From the NCBI GenBank assembly GCA_910587775.1, contig CAJUNF010000004.1, positions 21,164 through 51,118 on the forward strand: 29,955 nt of DNA. Reading direction: 5' to 3'. This stretch comes from an uncultured Bacilli bacterium. GTDB lineage: Bacteria; Bacillota_I; Bacilli_A; RF39; UBA660. The position numbers and the translations under genes were made by a program. Shown in pieces: positions 8,501 to 16,459 of this stretch; position 1 is the first letter of the stretch, and the number at the start of each line of letters is the position of its first letter. The notes under the pieces were generated by a model. It saw only the letters and a program-made list of their open reading frames with translations. It made no database searches and was not told where the DNA came from.

Positions 8501-11084
8501 TAATATCAGTTGTAACTTTTGTATTTGCATTACCTGTAAAGGTATTGTTAGGTAATCTTATTGCTCCAACAAGTTCTGCTCGCTTTGCAATATATTCTCT
8601 TACCTTCGTATCTTTTTTATCAAGTGTACCATCTGTTGTTATATAAGCTATTATACCACCATTTCTCACTTTATCCAAAGTCTTTTGAAAGAAATAATCA
8701 TGAATTACAAAATTTTCTTTATATCTCTTATCAGGAACTTTATAATTTCCAAAAGGAACATTACCAATGGCAATATCAAATAAATTATCTGTTAAAGTTG
8801 ATTCTTCATAACCTTTTATTTCAATTTTTGCGTTAGGATATAATTTTTTAGCGATTCTTCCACTTATACTATCTAATTCAATTCCATAAAGTTTAGAGTT
8901 TTCTAACTCTTTTGGAATTCTACCAAAAAAATTACCTATTCCACAACTTGGCTCAAGAATGTTTCCTTTATTGAATCCGAACTTTTGCAGTATTTTGTAA
9001 ATGCTATCAATGGCAATATTAGGTGTATAAAAAGATGTTAAGGTAGATTGTCTTGCTTGATTATACTCTTGTTCTCCTAAAAGATTTTTAAGTTTATTTC
9101 TTTCAGTAGTCCAATTATCTTTTCTTTCATCAAAAGCATCAGAAATTCCACCCCAACCAACATATTTTGACAAAATATTTTGTTCTTCTACTGTTGCATT
9201 TCTATCTTCCAATTCTAAATCTTTTAATAATTCTATTGCCTTTACATTATCTTCAAATCTTGATTTTGCACCAAAACTATCCATTTTATCATCACTTATG
9301 TGGTAATTAATTTTAGGATATTGTTCTTCTTTTAGATTTAATTCTTCTCCATTTTTATTATAACTATGTTTTTCTATTACATCAGTTTTAATACCATCAT
9401 AAGTAGGCGTTATTTCTGTAGTAGTAACTACATAATCAACTTCATCATCTTTATTTTTCTTATCATTTATATTAGAAATTTCATTATCTATTTTTTCCAA
9501 TTCTTGTTCATCTATTTCATTTTGATCTATTAGTTTTGTATTAGATATGTTTAAGTCAAATCTCTTTTCATCAAAATTGTGCCAATATATATGAATCATA
9601 CTTGGGGTAAATGAAATAGAGAAATCTTTATCTTTATATAATTCTTGTAAAAAAGAGTTACTGATGATTCCATCATTTAATTTTACTTCATCAGTTTTAT
9701 CCTCATTAAAATAAGTAAAGCTATTTTCCCTATCTGCATATTCTCCTATGATAGAACTTTTTAAGATAATGGATAAGTTTCTTTTTTTACTTTTTATATG
9801 TTCCCATCTTTGTAATTCAACATTTTCTACAGTGAAAGTATTTTGATATTTTGTATCAAAGGAATTAAATATATCACATATCTTATTAGCAAGTACCTCC
9901 TCTCTTGGAGTAAATAAAATTAATTGCTCATTTTCAAAAGTTTGAAAATTACTATTTTCTTCCTGTTTTTCCTCGTATTCTTGATACAAATCATAATCAT
10001 CTTTCTCTGGCGCTTCCATAACTCCATGTTGGTAAATAAAATCCATATGTTCTTCTTCTGCTCTACCAAATGCTTCATCAAACTCTTCTTGAGATATTTC
10101 TTTATCATCTACATAATATTTACCCTTTAACATAGTAATATCACTTAATGAATATGGATTTTTTCTTTCTTCAGTATCTTCATAAAAATTACTTTCCTGT
10201 TCTGCTACTTTATCTTTCGATGAATAAAATTGTTTATTGATACAAGAATATTTATCAAAAGTATTTTGATAGATGTAATTAAGTAGTTCATAATCATACT
10301 CTGATTCATTTTCTATGTTCTTTAACATACTTTGAATATTATTATTAGAAAGATATTCATTAGACTTATGCTGCTCGATTACTATTTTCTTAAATTTATC
10401 TTGTATTTTTGATAATTTATCTGCATTTAGTGCAAAATCTTTATAAATCTTTGCAGTTTCTTTATTTGATATTTGCATACATTTTAGTATTTCATCATCT
10501 GATAAATTACTATTTAATTCATAACTACTAGGTAATCTAAATATATTAAAATTTGCTTTAGAAAGAAAAAGAGAGGTCATCATTTTAGAAATGAATTCTA
10601 CCTCTTCCTCTTTTAAATTACTATAATTACTTTGAACATTTATTTTTGAAATTTCTTTAAATGTATTGTATAAGTTTTGTTCTATGGAAATATCTTTATT
10701 GTTTAAAATATTATTCTTACTTTGATAATATAGTAAAACTTCTATATCTACATCATGATGATAAGACCATTCCTTATAATCTCTACCATAAGTTTGCTTT
10801 ATTTCAAATACATATGTTTTTCGATCATTGACTAAAATAGGAATACCTTTGCTTTTAGGTTTAATTCTTCTATCAATATTTTTGCTATTCCAGTCATCAA
10901 ATGTATAATAAATTCTACCACTAGGATTATAAGAATATAAATTAAATACATTATCAACACTATATCTATCTAATATTTTTGACCAATAAACAATAAACTT
11001 ATTCCAATTATAAGGATTTTCTTTAATATTAGATAATATATCATCTCTAGTTTCAAAAAAATCTTTTCTAAACTCATTTTGCAT
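5550..11084 (-). CDS. Giant DNA methylase/SNF2-family helicase, truncated by TGA at codon 1845
   Basis: The ATG has an AGGAGGG site. Residues 1-120 resemble the N-terminus of ICE antirestriction/methylase proteins (NPYNWNKFIVYW). An adenine-N6 methylase domain follows at about 640-860, with YVGWGG, the SAM motif EPSCGIGNFFG near 711, and NVPF near 775 in place of NPPY. The helicase half holds Walker A AHAVGAGKT near 1391, DEAH near 1551 and ATGTPISNS near 1605. The frame stops at a single TGA (5550-5552) just before ILLGSTSKMGAG, so motifs V and VI fall in the next frame. Relatives encode Arg at this position, one base change from TGA. Such proteins are thought to protect transferred DNA from restriction and assist its processing; helicase activity of this copy is doubtful unless the stop is read through or is an error. 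Confidence 0.88.
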   Translation of the reverse strand: MQNEFRKDFFETRDDILSNIKENPYNWNKFIVYWSKILDRYSVDNVFNLYSYNPSGRIYYTFDDWNSKNIDRRIKPKSKGIPILVNDRKTYVFEIKQTYGRDYKEWSYHHDVDIEVLLYYQSKNNILNNKDISIEQNLYNTFKEISKINVQSNYSNLKEEEVEFISKMMTSLFLSKANFNIFRLPSSYELNSNLSDDEILKCMQISNKETAKIYKDFALNADKLSKIQDKFKKIVIEQHKSNEYLSNNNIQSMLKNIENESEYDYELLNYIYQNTFDKYSCINKQFYSSKDKVAEQESNFYEDTEERKNPYSLSDITMLKGKYYVDDKEISQEEFDEAFGRAEEEHMDFIYQHGVMEAPEKDDYDLYQEYEEKQEENSNFQTFENEQLILFTPREEVLANKICDIFNSFDTKYQNTFTVENVELQRWEHIKSKKRNLSIILKSSIIGEYADRENSFTYFNEDKTDEVKLNDGIISNSFLQELYKDKDFSISFTPSMIHIYWHNFDEKRFDLNISNTKLIDQNEIDEQELEKIDNEISNINDKKNKDDEVDYVVTTTEITPTYDGIKTDVIEKHSYNKNGEELNLKEEQYPKINYHISDDKMDSFGAKSRFEDNVKAIELLKDLELEDRNATVEEQNILSKYVGWGGISDAFDERKDNWTTERNKLKNLLGEQEYNQARQSTLTSFYTPNIAIDSIYKILQKFGFNKGNILEPSCGIGNFFGRIPKELENSKLYGIELDSISGRIAKKLYPNAKIEIKGYEESTLTDNLFDIAIGNVPFGNYKVPDKRYKENFVIHDYFFQKTLDKVRNGGIIAYITTDGTLDKKDTKVREYIAKRAELVGAIRLPNNTFTGNANTKVTTDIIFLKKRDELKQDLSDDDWIYTSEYKDGIIINNYFINHPNMMLGKLELKSFQYGMENTLNPSDTSLEELMEQAIDELPSNIYEIAPYEISEQNSEYEILEVEDDIKNNAFVVIEKDNKKIIYQRQDSNLIPYQIQDGIVARRIIGMCGVKKALREVFDIQLKDGTDEELGIAQNNLSNVYDAFVKKFGYLNESANARVFDADPDYYLLSSIENKVCKEEEDDKPIYIKGDVFTKRTIRKSKDISSAENAEEALTYSLNNRGCVDFEYMKTLYPKEKEEIIEELDSLIFQDPEKIHDFNDGWVLASEYLSGNVKHKLNYVKSINENNKYDKNIEALENVQPRPLEYDEISVKLGSTWIPEDVYHTFCRELLDISSYDASNLKIKYAKEVNTWLFQASGLYGYGIKNTNRWGTDRADALAIIKNTLNLQSVTVYDKLDDDRRVVNPIETANAREKQELIKQEFKEWIWKDEDRRERLVKIYNESFNCIKEREYDGSHLTFDGMNPNIELRKHQKNAIARVLYGGNALLAHAVGAGKTYECIASAMELKRLGIVSKPMFVVPNHLLGQWANDILKLYPTANILVANQKDFEKTRRKKLMARIATGEWDAVLIAHSSFGLIPISKSYEKKHIENQIEEVTEAIERIKAESNESLSVKKLEQIRIGMCAKLKTLLDSPKDDVVTFEELGVDQIIVDEAHMFKNLPMFSKIRNVAGINNSESKKATDLFMKISYILENNGGKGAVFATGTPISNSMGELYVMQKYLQIDRLREMGLEHFDEWASTFGEVVNSFEIAPDGSGFRTKARFAQFFNIPELMSLFKEIADIQTSKMLDLPVPKLKGGDYKTIVAPKSEELGEYVEKLAERSERIRNGCDPREDNMLLVTNDGRKAALDLRMIAPSMPDLPNSKINMAVGNIYRIWLENKEDKLTQLVFCDLSTPKNDGTFNVYDDIKNKLIARGVPEEEIEFIHNAKTNPQKLKLFEEMRNGNK

Positions 11085-11118
11085 TACTCATCCCTCCTTT
11101 ATTTTGTTGCATTAAAAA

Positions 11119-11940
11119 TCAACTCATATACTTTCTATGTGAGTATTTAACATTTGCTTGATTAACCATTGCATAGTGCATAGTTGTATCAATTTTGGTA
11201 TGTCCTAATAATTTTTGAACCTGTTCAATTGGCATTCCTTTATCTATTGCCATAGTAGCCATTGTTCTTCTAAATTTATGTGGATGAACTCTCTGAATGT
11301 TTAATTTTTTACCTAGATTTCTAATTATAGATTCTACTGATGAAATTGATATTCTATGATAAGGTTTAATTTTAGAAATAAATAAAGCAGTTTCATTATC
11401 TTTTCTGCTATTAAGATATTGTTTTAGATGAATTTTTGTTCTTGCATCAAAATATACTTCTCTTTGTTTATTTCCCTTACCAAGCACAACACAAGACCTA
11501 TCTTCAAAATCAATATCAGAAATATCTAAATTTACTAGTTCACCAATTCTCATTCCTGTAGATATTAATAATTCTATAATTACTAACTCTCTTATATGAG
11601 TACACCCATCTCTTAATCTTTCTATATTTTCATCTGATAATGTTTCTTTTACAACTGTTGCAGTTTTTACTTTGTGTATTCTTCTTACTGGACTTTTTAA
11701 TATATAATCTTCATCTTCTAACCATGCAAAAAAACTGGAAAATACTCGTCTAATATTATCCATTGTAACTGCACTACAATTACTAATTTCTTTATAATGT
11801 GATAAATATATTCTTATATCATCAGTAGTTACTTTTGATAATAGTTTATCAATATACTCTATAAACTTGGATATTATATCTCTATAATATTTTAAAGTTC
11901 TACTAGAACAACCTTCAATATCCTTTGAAGAAAGAAACAT
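11119..11940 (-). CDS. Tyrosine recombinase (XerC/D-like)
   Basis: The 273-aa protein has an N-terminal SAM-like DNA-binding domain (SSRTLKYYRDIISKFIEYI) and a catalytic domain with the expected residues. These are Arg near 130 (STGMRIGEL), the H-x-x-R box near 220 (HPHKFRRT), His near 246 (LLGHTKI) and the nucleophile Tyr near 256 (MHYAMVN). It lies 34 bp upstream of the helicase start and is probably co-transcribed with it. The ATG used lacks a close ribosome binding site: the purine-rich GGAAGGGGG lies farther upstream, and the same frame is open there (NNYEFLD before the Met), so a non-ATG start could add a few residues. Because a serine integrase lies at the element end, this enzyme may resolve circular dimers or be a relic of another element. 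Confidence 0.9.
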   Translation of the reverse strand: MFLSSKDIEGCSSRTLKYYRDIISKFIEYIDKLLSKVTTDDIRIYLSHYKEISNCSAVTMDNIRRVFSSFFAWLEDEDYILKSPVRRIHKVKTATVVKETLSDENIERLRDGCTHIRELVIIELLISTGMRIGELVNLDISDIDFEDRSCVVLGKGNKQREVYFDARTKIHLKQYLNSRKDNETALFISKIKPYHRISISSVESIIRNLGKKLNIQRVHPHKFRRTMATMAIDKGMPIEQVQKLLGHTKIDTTMHYAMVNQANVKYSHRKYMS

Positions 11941-11987
11941 ATCTAAAAATTCATAATTATTAATTTCAATTCCCCCTTCCTAAAATT

Positions 11988-12020
11988 AAGCATAATAAAA
12001 GACCAACATTAAGTTGATCT
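11988..12020 (-). terminator. Terminator after the adenylate-kinase-like gene
   Basis: On the minus strand AGATCAAC (12013-12020) pairs with GTTGGTCT (12000-12007, one G-U pair) around a 5-nt loop, followed by TTTTATTAT. It lies about 25 bp past the stop of the 12045-12542 gene. Confidence 0.7.
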
Positions 12021-12044
12021 CTCATAAAAATTGTAATTTATGTG

Positions 12045-12542
12045 TTACTTAATTTTTAACATTTCTAAATATTCATCTGCTTCTTTTCTTGTTTTAAAAA
12101 TAATAATATTCTTATTCTTTTTATATTTTTCTATTAGTTCATATATTTTAGGCAATTTGTTATTAGGAAAGTCTATAATAACTTGCCTAAATTCTTCATT
12201 AAGATTTTCTTCAATCCACGGCAAGTCCTCTCTTTTTACCCCAACACGAGATTCTGCTCCTGAAAGGCAATCTTCTAATGGAAAATCTAATAAAAAGACT
12301 GTATCACATTCCTTTAATCTTAATTCCAATGTTCTTTGATAATTTCCATCTATAATCCAATTTTTTTCTTTAAAAATATTTTTCAATTTTTCTTCTAATT
12401 CTTCTTTAGAAATATGTGTACCATCTTTTTTATGATATAACATATCTAAATGATATAGTGGTAAACTTGTAATATTTTTTAATTTTTGAGAAAATACACT
12501 TTTTCCTGCTCCAGGACTTCCAATAACAATTACTTTTAACAT
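12045..12542 (-). CDS. Adenylate kinase-like P-loop protein (DNA topology modulation/FlaR-like)
   Basis: 165-aa P-loop kinase with Walker A GSPGAGKS at residues 8-15, an HLDMLYH segment near 31, WIIDGNY near 62 and DTVFLLDFPLEDCL near 79, the pattern of the small adenylate-kinase-like proteins often annotated as topology modulation proteins. They are predicted nucleotide or small-molecule kinases, and the true substrate is unknown. The gene has its own promoter (12599-12627) and terminator (11988-12020), so it is an independent cargo unit between the coupling protein and the tyrosine recombinase. It is not part of the usual conjugation set. The start is the first ATG, behind a modest GGAAAT site. 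Confidence 0.85.
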   Translation of the reverse strand: MLKVIVIGSPGAGKSVFSQKLKNITSLPLYHLDMLYHKKDGTHISKEELEEKLKNIFKEKNWIIDGNYQRTLELRLKECDTVFLLDFPLEDCLSGAESRVGVKREDLPWIEENLNEEFRQVIIDFPNNKLPKIYELIEKYKKNKNIIIFKTRKEADEYLEMLKIK

Positions 12543-12598
12543 CTATTATTTCCAATCTAAACAAAAAATTACTATTTCTGCACAACTTTATATTAAAT

Positions 12599-12627
12599 AT
12601 TATAGCATATTTTTACCATTATTTCAT
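12599..12627 (-). promoter_or_regulatory. Promoter of the adenylate-kinase-like cargo gene
   Basis: TATAAT on the minus strand (12599-12604), preceded by TGC, and a weak -35 ATGAAA (12622-12627) with 17-bp spacing, immediately after the virD4 stop codon. The -10 context ATATGCTATAAT is the same as in the recombinase promoter. Confidence 0.55.
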
Positions 12628-14591
12628 TAATTGTTATTCAACAAAATCTCAATTTTTGAATTTTTATTTTTTCGATTTATTTTTTCTTTACTTGATATAG
12701 CATTATATGTAAAACTATATTTTTCAGTTAAAGTTTGTAAACCTGCTATATCACTTGTTGATAATGGTGGAGCTAAATAAACATCTGCTTGTAAATTATC
12801 TATATTATATTCTATGTTAAAATCCACTTTACCAAAAATATTTAATACTTCATTTGCAATATTTTCTAATAACTTTCGATTTTCCTCTAAACTAGAACTA
12901 TTTTCAATTTTTTGTGGTACTACATTTTGTTTATTATTTTCTACAATTAACTGATCTACTGTGAAATAAGTATCTATTAATCTTTCTAAAGGTCTTTTTT
13001 CTCTAGTAATACACCCTTTTTGATAACAACTAAACTTATCATATGTAACTGTATCTCTAAAAATAGGATGTCCTATTGTTGGAAAGATAATAGTTTTAAA
13101 ATGCAATTGCTTTATCTCATCAGCAGTCAATAATCTTCTTGAAATTAAACTTGTTCCTTTACTACCATTATTATTAGTAAAACTCATTGAATAATTTAAT
13201 GATGTAGTCATCACCCCATGATTTCCTATGCGAACGCTAACAGCTTCTGCAGTTTCCTGTGTATTCGTTTTAAGGTACGCAAGACCACAGTTGTCTTGAA
13301 TAATTTGACTAACTTCTTTTCCATATAAATTATCAAGTTGCTGCAAACTTTGTAAATAGTAATTATAATATAAACCTCTACTTCGCCCTACACTAGTCAT
13401 TGAAATTATATCATTTAATGGAGGCGTATTCCCAAATTCATCAAGTAAAAACACCAAATCATAAGGTAATTTCTTATTTTCTTGGTCATTACATAGCATA
13501 ACTAATGTTTTATACATTAAAGATACAATAATGGAAACAAGAGAATAATATATTTTTGACTCATCTGGAATACAACAATATAGTACAGTAGGTTTCTTTC
13601 CTAAATCATCTAATTCAAAATCTGAATCAGATGTTATGTTTTCTACATTAACATCATCATATAATGACATTCTCTCATTAAAGGTAGATGTGATAGAACG
13701 ATATGTTGTATCAGATATATTTAATAATGGTAATAACTTATCCCTACTTTTCATATCATAAGTTTTTGATTCCATATACTTTTTTAATTTTTTATTATTT
13801 GTATCAGTCATAGAACTATTTTGGAATTTTTTAATAGATGTTAAAGTGATTTGTTCTCTTCGTACTTTGCCATTTACATATTCTTCAAAGAATAAAAAAA
13901 TAATACCATATAATAAATCACAGGAACTATTATTCCAAAACTTTTCTTTGGCAGTATCATCATTCATAATCATAGTAGATAAATCATTTACAAGTTGATT
14001 ACTTTGAGCAAAATGAACAATAGATTTATTTTTATAATCCATAGATTTCTTATTATCAGTTTCTTCTTTACTTAATTTTAAATATTTATCATATAACTCA
14101 TATTCTCTTAAAGCAGGTTCTAATAAATTATTGTGATTAGAAAATTCTGGATTTCTAAAATCTAAAGTCAAAACATCATAACCATTATTTTTAAACATTT
14201 GACTAGTTGTTTGAAATATCTCTCCTTTTGGATCTGTGATAAAAACACTTTTTTTCTTTTCAGCAGTAGCAATGAAAGCACAAGATACAATCACTGATGT
14301 TACAGACTTTCCACTACCAGTACTTCCCAAATGAATCCAATGGGGTGTTTGATTATCAAACCATACTTTTTTATTATCTTTACTATAATAGATAGGAAAA
14401 CCACTCTCTTTAATGTGTGCAACATTTTCCTCACGAAAATTTTTTTTGATTTCTTGTTTAGTTGCCCATCTTGCAGAACCATGTTCATTATTATCTTTTA
14501 TCTTTTGGCGAGTAAAAAGAGGTTCAACAAAATATAAGAAAATTAGTATTAAGGAAACAATTACTAAAATCATTATATATGGTAAAGGCAT
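12627..14591 (-). CDS. virD4: Type IV coupling protein, VirD4/TraG family
   Basis: Membrane-bound ATPase that delivers the relaxase-DNA complex to the mating channel. One N-terminal membrane segment spans residues 4-24 (YIMILVIVSLILIFLYFVEPLF). Walker A GSTGSGKS is near residue 92, Walker B VFLLDEFGNTPP near 383, and the downstream SVGRSRGLYYNYYLQSLQQL and LAYLKTNTQETAEAVS motifs are those of the VirD4/TraG family. At 654 aa it is a normal size. It starts 2 bp after the stop of the DUF4313-like gene, using AGGAAAG located in that gene's last codons. The gene is intact and ends at a promoter for unrelated cargo. Symbol given by function. Confidence 0.95.
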   Translation of the reverse strand: MPLPYIMILVIVSLILIFLYFVEPLFTRQKIKDNNEHGSARWATKQEIKKNFREENVAHIKESGFPIYYSKDNKKVWFDNQTPHWIHLGSTGSGKSVTSVIVSCAFIATAEKKKSVFITDPKGEIFQTTSQMFKNNGYDVLTLDFRNPEFSNHNNLLEPALREYELYDKYLKLSKEETDNKKSMDYKNKSIVHFAQSNQLVNDLSTMIMNDDTAKEKFWNNSSCDLLYGIIFLFFEEYVNGKVRREQITLTSIKKFQNSSMTDTNNKKLKKYMESKTYDMKSRDKLLPLLNISDTTYRSITSTFNERMSLYDDVNVENITSDSDFELDDLGKKPTVLYCCIPDESKIYYSLVSIIVSLMYKTLVMLCNDQENKKLPYDLVFLLDEFGNTPPLNDIISMTSVGRSRGLYYNYYLQSLQQLDNLYGKEVSQIIQDNCGLAYLKTNTQETAEAVSVRIGNHGVMTTSLNYSMSFTNNNGSKGTSLISRRLLTADEIKQLHFKTIIFPTIGHPIFRDTVTYDKFSCYQKGCITREKRPLERLIDTYFTVDQLIVENNKQNVVPQKIENSSSLEENRKLLENIANEVLNIFGKVDFNIEYNIDNLQADVYLAPPLSTSDIAGLQTLTEKYSFTYNAISSKEKINRKNKNSKIEILLNNN

Positions 14592-14593
14592 AA

Positions 14594-15193
14594 TTATCTT
14601 TCCTGTTCATCTTTTGAGTTTTTTTCTTTATCATACTCTAAAGAAGCATCATACTGTAAGCTACTTATTTCCCCTTGACTAAGACCAGATGTTTTCTTTA
14701 ATTCCTCTAACTTTTCATAAGGAATAACACCTCTCCATGCTGATTTATAAGCACTCTTCATATTCTCTACCAAATTATGATATTCTTCTACTGTATATGT
14801 ACCTGAAAGCGTTGTAACTGTTGATTCCATAGTTTCTTTATAACCTTCATGTTTTTCTAAAAAAGATTCTACTCCTTCCATGTCATATTCCTTTAATTTT
14901 TCTAAATCTACATTTACTACTTGGTATTTAATATTACCATATTCTTTAATTTCTAAAGTTTTACTGATTATCCCTCTATCTAATAACAAATATTTAACTC
15001 CATTTGAAATATGATTAGAAAGTAATATTTGATTATCATCTTTAAGTTCAACAAGAGGTTGATTCACAGTAATATCTTCTACATATTCATCATTATCTTT
15101 ACAAACTGTAATTGCTAATCTATTACTATTATAATAACTACCTACTTGTAAATAATATTTTTCGTGAAATTCTTCATCAAACACTTTTTTCAT
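14594..15193 (-). CDS. DUF4313-like protein, 199 aa
   Basis: Soluble protein with an N-terminal beta-rich part (KYYLQVGSYYNSNRLAITVCKDNDEYVEDITVN, then GVKYLLLDRGII and KYQVVNVDLEKLKEYD) that matches my memory of DUF4313, a family of ICE and phage proteins that often precedes the coupling protein. The C-terminal half is helical (TVEEYHNLVENMKSAYKSAWRGVIPYEKLEELK). It overlaps the upstream 86-aa gene by 17 bp and touches virD4 downstream, so it belongs to the same operon. The molecular role is unknown. Confidence 0.65.
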   Translation of the reverse strand: MKKVFDEEFHEKYYLQVGSYYNSNRLAITVCKDNDEYVEDITVNQPLVELKDDNQILLSNHISNGVKYLLLDRGIISKTLEIKEYGNIKYQVVNVDLEKLKEYDMEGVESFLEKHEGYKETMESTVTTLSGTYTVEEYHNLVENMKSAYKSAWRGVIPYEKLEELKKTSGLSQGEISSLQYDASLEYDKEKNSKDEQER

Positions 15194-15437
15194 TTTTATC
15201 TTCTTGCTCCTTTACTAAATTTTCTAAAAATTCATTTTCATTTTTTAATATGGTTATATATAAATGTGCCATGTCTTTTTCTATTTTATTTTTTGTATTC
15301 TTCATTTTTGTTTCATATTTACTAATACTTTTTAAATTTTCTTTAATATGTAAATTAATTAAAAGAACTATTTCAGTATATTTAGTTACTGTCTTTTGCA
15401 TATTAGAGAACTCTACATTTAATTTTGAAAAATCCAT
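15177..15437 (-). CDS. Small coiled-coil protein, 86 aa
   Basis: 86-aa, mostly helical protein (MDFSKLNVEFSNMQKTVTKYTEIV...), rich in Lys and Glu with heptad-like spacing through residues 30-80 and no signal or membrane segment. An AGGTAGGGG site precedes the ATG, and the site overlaps the stop region of the upstream gene. The TGA stop lies inside the start of the DUF4313-like gene. I do not recognise it; its place suggests an accessory factor of the conjugation operon. Confidence 0.6.
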   Translation of the reverse strand: MDFSKLNVEFSNMQKTVTKYTEIVLLINLHIKENLKSISKYETKMKNTKNKIEKDMAHLYITILKNENEFLENLVKEQEDKNEKSV

Positions 15438-15446
15438 TATAATCCC

Positions 15447-15776
15447 CTACCTTTCTTTATTTTCAATCAGTAAATCTATATTATTTTCTTCTAAAGCATC
15501 ATATAAATCTTCTTTATCGAAATTTTGTAATTGTCTTAAAGTAAACTTATCATTTAAAAAGTTTATAGAAATGAAATTGGTCATTTGTACCAAATCGTAA
15601 TTGTAGTATTCATCATGAAATTCCATGATAAATTCTCTCAAAGAATCAATAGTAACATCTGTTAAACTTATTTCTTTAGATTTTGCATTGTCATATATTT
15701 CCCTATATATGATAAAACCTTCAAGAAAAGATTTATCTTCTGCTGACAACATATTATATCTTTCTAACATTTTCAT
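15447..15776 (-). CDS. Hypothetical protein, 109 aa
   Basis: Start placed at the ATG at 15776, which has GGAGGG 8 nt upstream; an ATG 21 bp farther up lies inside the preceding small gene. The protein (MKMLERYNMLSAEDKSFLEGFIIYREIYDN...) is acidic and helical, with SLREFIMEFHDEYY and a C-terminal LRQLQNFDKEDLYDALEENN segment. No family recognised. It is tightly packed in the operon: the stop of the upstream gene and this start overlap within TAAAATG. Confidence 0.6.
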   Translation of the reverse strand: MKMLERYNMLSAEDKSFLEGFIIYREIYDNAKSKEISLTDVTIDSLREFIMEFHDEYYNYDLVQMTNFISINFLNDKFTLRQLQNFDKEDLYDALEENNIDLLIENKER

Positions 15777-15777
15777 T

Positions 15778-15909
15778 TTATTTTCCCTCCAATTCATATA
15801 TCCTTTTGCGATAAACTAATATTTCTTTTATCAATTTATCATTTTTATAAATTCTATACCTATGTCCCCAAAAATTAATCCATAGTCTTTTGAACTTTTT
15901 CATATTCAT
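15778..15909 (-). CDS. Small basic protein, 43 aa
   Basis: A 43-codon frame, MNMKKFKRLWINFWGHRYRIYKN..., very basic and aromatic, overlapping the ends of both neighbours (15875-16006 upstream, 15776 start downstream). An AGAAGAAGAG purine stretch precedes the ATG. The tight overlap and lack of stops support a real gene, but it is short and unrecognised. It may bind membrane or nucleic acid. Confidence 0.45.
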   Translation of the reverse strand: MNMKKFKRLWINFWGHRYRIYKNDKLIKEILVYRKRIYELEGK

Positions 15910-16006
15910 ATTTCTCTTCTTCTCTTGAAATTCTACTTGATACTACACAAGCAGACCATAAAAAAATCACTAGTAGCATTACTAATGATATAAAAAAAAT
16001 CATCAT
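15875..16006 (-). CDS. Small single-pass membrane protein, 43 aa
   Basis: Starts ATGATG two bases after the stop of the DpnD/PcfM-like gene, with AAGGAG 8 nt upstream. Residues 2-22 (MIFFISLVMLLVIFLWSACVV) form one clear membrane helix, followed by a charged tail (SRISREEEKYEYEKVQK). Small one-pass proteins like this are common among conjugation genes, but no family is recognised. Confidence 0.55.
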   Translation of the reverse strand: MMIFFISLVMLLVIFLWSACVVSSRISREEEKYEYEKVQKTMD

Positions 16007-16008
16007 AA

Positions 16009-16407
16009 TTATTTCTCCTTCTCTTCACTTTGTCTTTCCTTCATTTCTTTAGACATTTTAATTCTATTTTTATAATTTTCTTTTTCAAACGCTGTAAAAG
16101 CTTCAGAAAGTGCTGTTTTTAATTCTTCAACATCTTTGCAACTATGTTCAGAATCAATTAAATCTCCAGATTTTACTTTTACTTTATTATCTTTTTTAGA
16201 ATAATCTATATCCATACTAAAATCTTCTTGAAATCTTGGATAAGGATATTCTTTAAAATCAGTTGATTCTTTATCATTGTAGTCTAGTTCTACTTCATCA
16301 TTGTTATACATTTCTTCAGCAATAAATAGTGCTTCATCAATATCTTCTGCATCTACTTCGATAACCCTACTTAAAGTTTCTACTATTTCTACATTAAACT
16401 TTGCCAT
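16009..16407 (-). CDS. DpnD/PcfM-like protein
   Basis: The start is taken at 16407, where AGGAGG stands 5 nt before the ATG; the longer frame to 16440 runs into a terminator. The N-terminus MAKFNVEIVETLSRVIEVDAEDIDEA followed by an acidic AEEMYNNDEVELD helix is the DpnD/PcfM signature as I recall it, a small domain found in conjugative plasmids such as pCF10 and in ICEs. The extra C-terminal half (residues about 65-132) is charged and helical. The biochemical role of the family is not established. It opens the operon leading to virD4, downstream of the relaxase terminator. Confidence 0.7.
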   Translation of the reverse strand: MAKFNVEIVETLSRVIEVDAEDIDEALFIAEEMYNNDEVELDYNDKESTDFKEYPYPRFQEDFSMDIDYSKKDNKVKVKSGDLIDSEHSCKDVEELKTALSEAFTAFEKENYKNRIKMSKEMKERQSEEKEK

Positions 16408-16425
16408 AAGTTCCTCCTTTCCTCC

Positions 16426-16457
16426 AAATAAAAAGAACAACTAAAATAAAGTTGCTC
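16426..16457 (-). terminator. Terminator after the relaxase gene
   Basis: Minus-strand GAGCAACT (16450-16457) pairs with AGTTGTTC (16435-16442, one G-U pair), 7-nt loop, then TTTTTATTT. It lies 3 bp past the relaxase stop and just upstream of the next gene's ribosome binding site, so read-through may be partial. Confidence 0.75.
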
Positions 16458-16459
16458 GA

